From Ancylostoma caninum (lineage: Eukaryota > Nematoda > Chromadorea > Rhabditida > Ancylostomatidae): a stretch of 64,000 bases of DNA. The notes under the pieces were generated by a model, which was given only the letters and a program-made list of their open reading frames with translations, was not told the DNA's origin and did not search any database. The stretch is taken from the NCBI GenBank assembly GCA_037903475.1, contig JBAJFG010000157.1:124001-188000 (forward strand). Reading direction: 5' to 3'. Below are positions 19,690-30,600 of the stretch, piece by piece. Positions within the stretch are counted from its first letter, which is position 1. Each line of letters starts with the position of its first letter. Position numbers and translations under genes: made by a program.

Positions 19690-22085
19690 GTGCATAGACA
19701 ATGGTGGAGGGAAGATGCGCAGACGTCATACGAGAAACCGATTTATGGAGCAAGATGGGATTAGATCTTCGCGGGACCCGCAATTTCGAAATCCTTGCAC
19801 AGTGACTGTCCTACGCTGGCGGTCTCACAGCCAACCGATGAATCAGAGCTAGCAAGGCTTTAAGGCAGCACATTGTACGGAGCAGGATAGCCACTGCTCT
19901 TCACTCAAAACCAACTGTTGCACCGCAGATCAGCATGACCGAGATCCGTGTGCGCCCTGGGAGCTCTCTAGGCCCAGTGCAGCGGTGGTATCCGCCGCAC
20001 TTCCCACATGCGGATGCTAGGACGTTCTCGTCCTAGCATCCGTCCGAAAAGTCTCAGCGATTCTGCAGCCACGGAAGAGATTCCAGTTGTACACTAACAT
20101 GCATAGAAAAAGTGCGTCATTACAGACCACTGTGACACTTCCCGTGATCAAGTATGTAATTATTCAGAATTTCTGGATAACTCCTAACTTTCTCCCATTG
20201 CTCTCGAGATTTACAAAGGGTAAGGACGCACGGACGAGAGGTGTGTCAGGGGCGAATAGTGACAGATACTGTTATGTCGATGGAGTAGGGGTTGTACTGT
20301 GACTCAACGTTGCGGAAAAGCCAGGATACGGGTTCGCAGATGGAGGAGGGGTCTGACATGGCCCAGGTGGGAGAAATGCCAGAATAGAGGTCCACCGATG
20401 GACGATGGGTCTGTAGTGGCCAAAAAGTGAGTGAATGACAGGAAATGGTCATGCCGATGGAACAGGGGTCCGCTGTGGCCCAGGTGTGAGGAACACCAGC
20501 ATTTTGGAAAACTGAAGGGAGGATGGGTCTGCTGTGGCCTGAAAGTTGAGGGAACGCCAGTATTCGGGTCTAACGAAGGGGACCTTCTGGGGCCTGAAAG
20601 TTAAGGGAACTCCAAGATACGGGTACGCAGATGGAAGAGGGGGTGCGTTGTGGTCTGAAAATGTGGGGAACGCCAAGACACGGGTTCGCTGGCATAGGAG
20701 AGGTCCGCTGTGCTCCTGGTGCGAGGAACGCCAGAATATGGGTCTGTTGTAGCCAAAACTGTGAGAATGACAGGATACGGTTATGCAGATGGAAAGGTGG
20801 CTCAGTTGTTGAAAACGCCAGCATTCGGGTCCATCGAAGAGGGAATGAGTCTGCTGTGGCCTGAAAGCTAAGCGAACTGCAGGATACGGATTCCTGAATG
20901 GTGGAGGGGATGTGCCGTAGTCCAAAAATGTGGAGAACGCCAAAATACGGGTTCGCTGGTTTAGGAGAGGTCCGCTGTGCCCCTGGTGCGAAGAACGCCA
21001 GAATATGGGTCTGTTGTGGCCAAAACTGTGGGAATGCCAGGATGCGGTTATGACGATGGAGGAGAGGTTCGCTTCCACCCAATTGTGAGGAACGAGAAGA
21101 TACTGTTGACGGATGGAGGAGGGGTCCGTTGGCCCAAGTGTGAGGAATAAAAGAATTCGAGTTCACCGATGGAAGATGGGTCTGCTTTGCCCTAAAGTGT
21201 GGGGATCCAGGGTCATGCCGATGGAATACGGGTCCGCTGTGGCCCAGGTGTGAGGAACACCAGCATTGTGGTCCACCGAAGGAGGGATGGGTCTGCTGGT
21301 GCCTGAAAGTTGAGGGAACTCCAGGATACGGGTTCGTGGATGGAAGAGGGGCTGCGTTGTGGTCTAAAAATGTAGGGAACCTCAAGGTAGGGGTTCGCGG
21401 GTATAAGAGAGGTCCTCTGTGGTCCAGGTGCTAGGAACGCCAGAATGTGGATCTGATGTCCCCTTAATGTGTGGGAATGCCAGGATGCGGTTATGCCGAT
21501 GGGGGAGAGGTCCGCTTTCACCCAATTGTGAGGAGCGAGAAGATACTGGTTCACGGATGGAGGAGAGGTCCGCTTTGGCCCAGGTGTGAGTAACTGTGTG
21601 AATAGCTCAAATGGCAGGAAACGCGCCTTAAAGAAAGATATTCGTCCAACAACAATCACAACTTGAATTACTCCGAGTTCTTAATTACACTGTGTCGGTT
21701 ACAGCAAATAGTCGACAGTTACTAGATTCATATAAATGATAAGCACGCGCACAGTTGAGGATGACTAGCCATGGTAGGTGACATCTAAGAAGTGCGGTGA
21801 CAACAAGCGAGGGATGTATCATTGCATCGGAAAAGTGAATTTACATGGTGATGTGTAAAAAGACTGCTCGAGCAAGGCGCATACAAGAAGTCCGGAGTTG
21901 GCTAGGCGGCCAGACTGTAGAATACACGCAACTCATAAGGAGAATTTTGTACTCAAACTCAATTAATTAGTATTTCCGCTTCTATTTCAATTTCCTAAGG
22001 ATTTCATAGGCGCGGAACTTTTGCACCTACCTCAAGTGGCTGCCTCACCCCATTTTCTAGCGACCCGTAGGGGCGCTAGTCCTGA
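19690..22085 (+). mobile_element. Element B: minisatellite-bearing element
   Basis: Its pre-array segment (GTACGGAGCAGGATAGCC near 19873) matches element D (59313). It then has the array 20270-21600, an A-rich tail region parallel to C and D (about 21750-21960), and the terminal palindrome with CTAGT at about 22060-22083. The 5' limit is approximate. Confidence 0.55.
20270..21600. repeat. Minisatellite of element B, diverged
   Basis: Units of 55-65 bp built on GGATACGGGTTCGC, GATGGAGGAGGGGTC and GCTGTGGCCCAGGTGTGAGG. Higher-order duplication is visible: 20540-20800 resembles 20860-21060 and 21230-21500. Open frames of 200-270 codons on the minus strand result from the stop-poor unit. Confidence 0.8.
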
Positions 22086-23089
22086 CATAACGAATAAGGT
22101 GATATGACGTCCTGTGTTAATACCGTTTGGATAATACAGTTCATTGAAACCGTACGATAACTGTGCAGTAATGTCACCTACTCATGAGGATTTCGGCATT
22201 GTTTCCTTAGATGTGTAGATGAATTTGATTGGTGTGAAGCCACACCTGCGAAAAAAATCATTTCATTGTGGGGAGAAACATACTCGTCCTTGTAGACCCA
22301 CAAAAATACTTATTTCACAAGAAAAACGAAACATTCAGTTTCTTAAAGAATCCGCAATGGACCTTGGCCTCACGAAAAAAATGAAGGGAAATTTTAAGTT
22401 TCTCAAAAATCCACTAGAAAAATCCATATCATGAGCAGTAAAAAAACAATGTCAACAACAAGTAAGAAGAAGGAAAGTGTGGGACGATCAAAATCGAAGG
22501 ACAAAATCTTAGCTCTAGCTCAGAGCTTAAATTATCGAGTGTGATTCTCTTTCCAGCAATCTCTAATAGCAGCCTTCAATATATCAGTGAAGCAGTTCTT
22601 TTGACATGAAGGAAGAAGATCTCATCAATATTAAGTCCAATGAATTCTTTCGTAGGCTAGCTTACCTCGTTATCTGTTTCGTACTACGACCCTCACATGC
22701 ATTGCTGCCTCAGGCGTTTCTTGAGGGTACAACTCATGAAAAGGGCTTAAATGTACGCATTGCGATAATTGTAACGACACGTAGTCATTTACTTACCAGC
22801 TTCTGTACTTCCAAAAAATATGCACAGCCGACTAGCATGGTGAGCTACTATAAATTCTTTTTTTTAAATACTTTGTAAGATTGTTATAAATGTTTTGATG
22901 TTTTCGAACATTCTCTCCACTTCTGATTATATCACTTTCTCCAACTGATGAGAAGTTCTGCAGTTCTTTTACTTTCATTAGCTCTGTAAGAATTTTTTCT
23001 AGTCATGAAATCGGATTTTTTGTGGATTTTTGAGGAACCTAAAATTTCCCTTCATTTTCTTCCTTCAGTTTCGCCTGCATTATCTAATT
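22086..23089. other. Non-genic stretch
   Basis: A small open frame at 22219-22434 (+) is Lys-rich and unrecognised. No other feature is seen. Confidence 0.45.
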
Positions 23090-23395
23090 ACCAATCAAAA
23101 CCTGGATCAGAGTACAGTTTAAGATTATAGCCGACAAATGATATGCTTCTACTGATGCCTATTCCGTGCATTAACTCTAATTGTGTCCTAAGGCGATGAC
23201 TAGGGTCTGCAAGAGAGTTTTCGGGCGTTGTGCAGCTTATCTCCGTTTGAAATAACACAGTGTGGTAAAATCTGATAGATCTTGAATATTGCTATCTAGC
23301 CCTATGAAATCATCGAAAACTATCGAGTTTGAATCAAGTTATGGCAAAGCGACTTTGAGCGACGGCGCCGTCGCTTTTTCAATGTCCATGCCGAA
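23090..23395 (+). repeat. Dispersed repeat, uninterrupted copy
   Basis: Corresponds, inverted, to 4193-4470 plus 13280-13400, and so shows what the site hit by the BEL element looked like before insertion. Confidence 0.65.
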
Positions 23396-23403
23396 TGTAT
23401 AGT

Positions 23404-23640
23404 GCTTGTCACCACGGAACAGATGTCTGCAGCACCACGGCCACGGCGGAGGCCGCCGCACAGCCGCGGAGCAACACCGCCGCGAGGCTGTTGCGGGCGG
23501 CGAGGCGGGCATTTTGCCAGCCTTTCCAGCCTGCTGATTTATCGATTACTTCATTGCCGCGGGATTTCCTCTGTTTTTGTCTTTTTTCTTAGAGTTTTTC
23601 ACATTTTCTTTTCTGTCTCTTGATTTTTCATCCATTCCAA
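23404..23640 (+). repeat. Inverted-repeat arm 1
   Basis: The first ~155 bp (TTGTCACCACGGAACAGATG onward) are identical or nearly so to the reverse complement of 24190-24345; identity falls in the rest. The sequence is GC-rich, built on CCGCCGC words. Confidence 0.85.
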
Positions 23641-24054
23641 GCCAGAACGGATGTTGAGCTACCATCATTTTATAGTGCAACCCATTTATGTTCATTTATG
23701 CATGTTTGCTGGTATCAAATCACGGCCCAAAGCACAAATACGCATAGAAATTTCAATTCACCTTCATTCGACTTCATCCCACCGAAGGCATAGTCTAAGC
23801 GATTGTCTTACTCACTTCTAACCCATCAAAAATTGCATTCTCTATAAGAATGAACACAGCACTGAGGAATGGATTTGTTGTCCTATAAAACACTTCCAAG
23901 CAGAAAATTTCTGGTGCAGCTATGCCGATTATGTTGAATTCCGACGAATGCAAAAGAAATAAGTTTTAGAGATCATCAACAGTGACATTCTAATGCAAAT
24001 TCTTCTGTCAAATTTTGAAAACAATGAATATACAGAATATCTCACAAGCAGCTG

Positions 24055-24405
24055 TAAAAAGTCAAAAAGTAAAAGTTATCATCGTTCTTCGCTCCTTCTG
24101 GCCTGGAAAAGATGAAAAATCAACGAGACAGGGAAGAAAATGTAAAAAACCTGAAGAAAAACGAATAAAAATGGCGGAAATCTGGCCGCAATGAAGTAAT
24201 CGATAAATCAGCAGGCTGGAAAGGCTGGCAAAATGCCCGCCTCGCCGCCCGCAACAGCCTCGCGGCGGTGTTGCTCCGCGGCTGTGCGGCGGCCTCCGCC
24301 GTGGCCGTGGTGCTGCAGACATCTGTTCCGTGGTGACAACGACAATACTTCAGTGTTCTTCCCCTCCCCCACTCTCCCCCACCCGCTCCTGCGTCCGCCA
24401 CTGGT
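24055..24405 (-). mobile_element. Inverted-repeat arm 2 with CAGTGGCGGACGCAG terminus
   Basis: Read on the minus strand it starts with CAGTGGCGGACGCAG (24391-24405), the hAT-like MITE terminus, and then runs into the sequence shared with 23404-23640. The two arms face each other across about 410 bp. The other TIR was not located. Confidence 0.65.
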
Positions 24406-24632
24406 ATCTTTGCCATTACTTCTTATGTGAGGAGAGCCGCATTAACAGAGTGCACTCAATTTTTTAGGAGAGCTATTCCAGGTAAAGTTGGGAATACTTC
24501 GTTAGAGCGGTTTTAGAAGAGCAAATAGGTCACAGCCTTCTCGGGAACATTCGCGATTACGAGAACAAAAAAAACATTGACTATGTCACGTATGTGGGTC
24601 AATACATCAAATAATAGTAAATATTGCCGTAC

Positions 24633-27600
24633 CTGGCCAACTTCAAACTGATCTCCTCCGAAAGCGGATACACAGGGTTTGATGCCTCCAGTACCGAAGC
24701 CGATGATAACCAAACCCGTCAAATCCAGCCATCTGTGAACAATGAAAAGTAGTAGGTGTTCTAGCTCTCACTCATACTTCTAAGAACTCTCCCTCCCCCA
24801 ACTGATGCTCGTTAGTGTTGTTGAGGTTTTCTATCTATCTATTATAGGAGATGTTTCTGCTTCAATTTCACTTGAGTTTCAGAAAAATCCATTGTAATTT
24901 ACGCCATCTCCCTTATCTATAATGAGCACATATTTCTACGCGATCGAGAGCAACAACCTACTCACCTTTCCCACTTTGCAGTTGTAAAGCTTATCTTGAC
25001 CGAAACAAAACAGGGTTCCATTATTAATAAATTTTCCCAGGTTTAAAATGGAGTTATACCTTGTGTATTTTAGGATGAAGGCACTGGATGGATACCATTT
25101 GAGCACAAGAGGGCTCCATAAATAATAAATTCTCCAACACTTTCACAACGAAATTCCTAACATTGTGTTTTTACCAAAGTTTCCAGCTCATACGTATGTA
25201 CGTAGGTCAGCCCTTCTCAGGCATAAGTTTAAGTATCAAATAGCCAAATTACAGAGGGATGAATGAATCGAAACATATTTGCACCATATGTTGAAGAAAT
25301 CTCATGTTTTCCATTCGAGTTGGAGAAGTTAAATGTCTATTTAAGAAAAGTGAAACTGCAAGACATATCTCGTGTTATGCATAAGCAAACAAAACAACAG
25401 ATGAAAACTAGCGTCATAATTCGATTTGACCATGTTCTAAACAACCACCATCAAGCAACCAACAATCGATTTAAGCACCAACTATCTAGTTTCCAACCGA
25501 CTTCAGCTATAAATCTATGTTTCTTGGGATCTCGAGGGTGCACAAGAAAGCGGGTGCTAGATACCCATTCTACTAGATGTGTCCGTCTTCAGAATCAAGA
25601 GTATAACTCACGGATGGATATTTGACTCTTTGTTCTTCACTGAGGCTACAGCCAGAATAACTTGTCCTGTGGCGTAAAGGATGGAAACTGAGAAAATTGT
25701 CCTGAAAGAGTAACCTGAGATCACGTGCTTCTGTGATAATTCACACATATTACATACTTAGACACATATGAGGTAAAAGTCCGAAAGACTTTTTTTTTGC
25801 TTGACCCATTGACGACCGCACGGCTCACTGGTGAGCCGCACCCTTATTACCAACTAATGCACCTCAATTTTGAACTATTTTGCAGTATTTCCATCATTAG
25901 TGAATGCTCCAAGAACGCTTGGACTACTGCTGCCAACTATTTTAGTTCAAATGGATGCTTGAAGCATTGCAATCATCCTGCCTACGTAGACGTTTGGTCT
26001 AACAACATCTCATAAGTGCACAATACGATGTAAACGTAATCTACGGACAACTCGTCCACTATCCTTGTCTTGCAACGCCGCAACCGATCAGTCTTAGCTG
26101 CGGCGCTGTTGATCCGATCAGATCTCCAGGCTCACTTCTCGCACCTCTAATAGATATCCTCAGGTGACAATTAGAAGAGAGAGGAAATTGTGCAAAAATC
26201 CGAATCGGATCAACCGCTGCGCACCCACACGGGCGCCGCACTCCTGAGAGGGGCGTTGGTCCCACGCGCCAGACATGCGAAAACGTGCGTAGTGGGTGCG
26301 CGGCGGTTGATCCGGTTCGGATTTTCGCACCTCTTCCTCCCTCTTATAATTATCACCTGAGGATGTCGGTTAGAGGTGCGAGAAATGGGTCTAGTGATCT
26401 GATCGGATCAACAGCGGCACAGCTAAAACTGATCAGTTGCGGCGTTGCAAGCCTGGGTTTATGGACGGGTTGTCCGTAGATTACTTTTACATCGTTTCAA
26501 GCAGTTATGAGCTGAGGGTATATGTAGGCAGAATGATTGCAATACCTCAAGTACCTATTTGAAATAAGAGGGTTGGCAGCACTCCAAGCGTTGCTAGAGC
26601 ATTCACTATTGATGGGAACAGTCCTATTGAAGATTTGAAGAGAAAGGACAGTAAAGCTTCGAGGTGCATGATGAACATCTTTGGAACTCTACATGACTTT
26701 CATCTGATGTTGACGAAGCGCTGATTTTTTTCACTTCTGAGAAAGCGCGACCCGGTACGAATTAAGTCTCCAGAACTCTAAATGATCACTTGAGAAAATC
26801 AGACTTACTATTTTTGACTTCTTCTCCGTGTTCATTCATCAACTTCAACTACTCCCTGCCTATCCTTACTTTTTAGCCAGTGTTATCTTTACCGATCATG
26901 GCATATTAGGAATTCAGAGAGCAAAACCTACAGAAGCCTCTTACCTAGTCGTATGCTCATGATACCGGCTACCCCAGCTATTTAAGGATACTGGAGGTAA
27001 CACAACTCGTCCACAATTCCACGTCTGCAACATAATTATTGGGCACTGATAGTTCTGGCGCTGTTGATCCGATAGGATTTTTTGTCTTTCTTCTCGCACC
27101 TTTAATTGAATGTCCTTAGGTGGTAATTAGCAGAGAGAGGGAGAGGTGCGAAAATCCAATCGGATCAACCGCCTGTTCCCCGAGTAGTCGTCAATGGGTT
27201 AAAAAACGTCAATTTTGTGGAAAGGAAGAAACCCTTGGTTGTGATATGCTTCGGCAGTAAAGCCTCGCTCCACTTTCAAGACAAATTATGGAATCTCTGC
27301 TTTTCTAAAAAAAAAACTTCTTCTGCAAGCAAACAGTTGGGTTTTTTTCACACTTCCAAAAAAAAAAAAACTAAAATGCTAACAAGTAGGGGTGATCACT
27401 ATTGAGGGCAATGAGTGGTACTCTGATGGGGATAAGTTTCGCGAATACTATTGGGGTAACAATTTCTAGCCAAGCTATGATAACGCTTCCACCCCTGGTT
27501 CTGTATTATGCGAAGGAGCATCATCGTCGAATAAAACTTCATTGGCGCGTCTTCCTTGCCATTCTTTTTTTTTTCGTTCGAGCATTGTGTGGCTAAATTC

Positions 27601-30600
27601 ACCAATATTTGTCAGTAATGTGTTTGTGAGAAAGAACCCGCCGTGGCAAAAAGTAAGGATAACGCTAGGATAAAGGTCCACAGATGGGGAACGGGTCGGT
27701 CTGGCCCAGTAGTGGGGAAAACGTCAGTATACGGTTCCGCGATGAAGAATTGGTCTGCCGTGGCCAATTGTAAGGAAAACACCTGGATAAGGGTCCACGG
27801 ATGGAGAATTGGTCTGTGGCCAATAGTCGAGAAAACGCCACCATACGGGTCAATGGACGGAGGATGGGTCTGCCACGGCCCAGCAGTGGGAAAAACGAAA
27901 ACATACGGGTCCACGGATGGAGAACGGGTCTGCCCTGGCGCAGTAGTGGGAGAAACACAAGGATATGGGTGCACGGATGAAGAATGGATCCGTCGTGGCC
28001 AATTGTAGGGAAAACGCCAGGATATGGGCGCACGGATGGAGGAAAAACCCGTCGTGGCCAATAGTAAGGATAACGCCAGGATTAAGGTTCACAGATGGGG
28101 AACGGGTCGGTCTGGCCCAGTAGTGGGGGAAACGCCAGTATACGGGTCCACGGATGGAGAATTGGTCTGCCGTGGCTAATAGTCGGGGAAACGCCAGGAT
28201 ATGGGTGCACGGATGAAGAATGAATCCGTCGTGGCCAATTGTAGGGAAAACACCAGGATAAGGGTCCACGGATGGAGGGAGAATGGGTCTGCCACGGCCC
28301 AGTAGTGGGGAAAACGGCAGTATACGGGTCTTCAGATGGAGAATGGGTCTGTCTGTGGCCAGTAGTGCGGAAAACGTCAGGATACGGGCCCACAGATGGA
28401 TCAGGTGCGCCGTGGCCAATAGTAGGGAAAACACCAGGGTAACGGTCTGCAGTGGCTCAGTAGTGTGGAAAAAAGTGATTATTCGCACTACGTTGGTTAT
28501 GCTGAGTTGTACACAGGTTCTCAGGCCAAATATGCCAATGTAAGATACTTCTGTGCAGAGTTGGGAGTGGCTGGCCATGGCGGGTCCATCGGCGTTGAAT
28601 GAATGCACTTTCAAAAAAAAAAAAAACAGTAGGTAGTACCATTGTACCGGAAAATAGTTTTACATGTAGGTGTTTGATTAAGGATTTGCAAGAAGGCAAA
28701 GATCACGAGAAGTGTGAGAGCCCGACGTTGGTGAGGCTGGTAGAATATACGACTGGTAGAATATACGCAATTTATAAAGGGGGTTCCATACTTGAGCTCA
28801 GTTAATGATTAGTCTTGTTTTTTTTGTTAATTCTCTGAGCATTTCACATGTGTGAAGCTTTTCTACGTACCTCAAGTGGCTGCCCTACCCCAATTTCTAC
28901 CGTCCCGAAGGGGCGCTAGTAAATAATAAATAAAAATTATATTAAAAATGATAATAAAAATGAACAACTGAAAATAAACTGATACAAGATTTTCATTTGT
29001 ATTGTAAAGTAATTTCGAAAGTTTGGCGACCCATTCTCGGGGGAGGGCCCCCCCCCCCCCTGCGTCCGCCACACTGATATGTGCACCTGCTAGTCCGCCA
29101 AAAGTCAAATGGTAGAGAGTCGCGGCGATACTATCATCCAAGTGGACCACTATATCCTCAGACACGTGCTAAATTTTCTTGTTTTCTACGCAGCATACTT
29201 AGTATCGAATCTTCGGAAAAGAGATGGTCATAAATCTCATTTTGTCATTTCTCGAGTGCTCCATCTTTTTCGGAAAAAGTTTTTGGCTAGTGCTTTTGAT
29301 TTCGAATAGTTTTTGATTTCGAATACATTTACGTATTATTCGGTCCTCAGTATAACTTAAGAGCAGCACCCACTTAAATCGCCGTGTTCGAGATTTGCTG
29401 GATGTTGGGGTTTTTGGGACCTAGAGCTCATATCCAACAGTGAAATGACGCGACACACACGAGAAGCTCACGTAATCGGGGTGCTGTTTTCCTTGCAACT
29501 AAGCGAGCTCCGTTTGACATTAGTGGATACCACAACGCGGAACGCGTTCGCAACTGTACGAGATGACCGCTGCGGGCGCGCCCTGGCGTACGAGGGAGCT
29601 GTGTTCGCAAAAGGCAGGTGTGTTCGCGATTTCGATGTGGATTACTTTGCAGGTACATAAGTCATGACTATCTGAATTCGTTGAAAATTTGTGGTGTGCT
29701 GACCATGTACAGAGAACTCCAAACGGACGCAGACAAGAGTCAGGACCGCGGCGCGGCTCTCTTGGGCAGAGTCACGGGAGCTCAGCATAGTGTGCACCTG
29801 CGTCTTTGCCCAAGAGAGCCGTGCCGCGGTCTCGACTCTTGTCTGCGTACGTTTGGAGCTCCCTATATCTCACTATTGACAGTTTAACTCGCTGTCGAGG
29901 ATTTCGACGGGTGCTGCCTGTAACTGACGTGGATTGCTAATATACAATACATAGCTGAATAGTCACTTCATATGCTCAATGAGTAAAGTCAAAGAAATGT
30001 GCGTAACCCTTCTTTTCGGACTTTTTACGATTTGATTCATTCGTGGAGACGTCAAAAATCGGCATCACTCACCAGAATTTACCAATGTAGCCGTCGGCGA
30101 CGATTGACCCGAGTAGAGGTGTGAGGTAGCACAGCACAGTGAAACTGTTGAAGAAAATTGTGGATTGGTTCTCAGTGAAATTAAGCACGTTCAGCAGGTA
30201 CAAGATCAGTACAGCTGAAAGTGCACGTTAACGCTGTAGACATGTTCACGAAATTTTTGATCATGTTTCAACGTTGCACCATGAAACAGTGAACGCAGTT
30301 GCGTCGTCGTGCTGCACTGATAGCGGCGTTTGCTTATCAGAGCACGAAAAACGAGGATTAGCATTCACTATTGTCTTATCCTTTTGGTGGAAAAGTACAT
30401 AAGGTGCTAGCCACAAAGACTAGTAAAATCCTTGGAGCTCAGCAGTATACCAATTAATAAGATAGCAATTCAATAAAAGAAACTTGCTTCTCATGCCGTA
30501 GTAGGAGAAACGTTCGCAGAACTCATTGGAAACGATGCACAACGTGGTTTTTGGCCAATGTCTGAGCATGTCTCCCCAGGTGGTGTACATTTCCACCTTC

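Noticed and set aside
20449..21385. Overlapping minus-strand frames of 209 and 271 codons as possible genes
   Set aside because: They lie wholly in the minisatellite of element B and consist of degenerate ~20-residue repeats in two frames at once; no domain is visible.
26059..26479. Pair of similar ~65-codon frames on opposite strands
   Set aside because: They are mirror images produced by the long palindrome of the piggyBac-type element.
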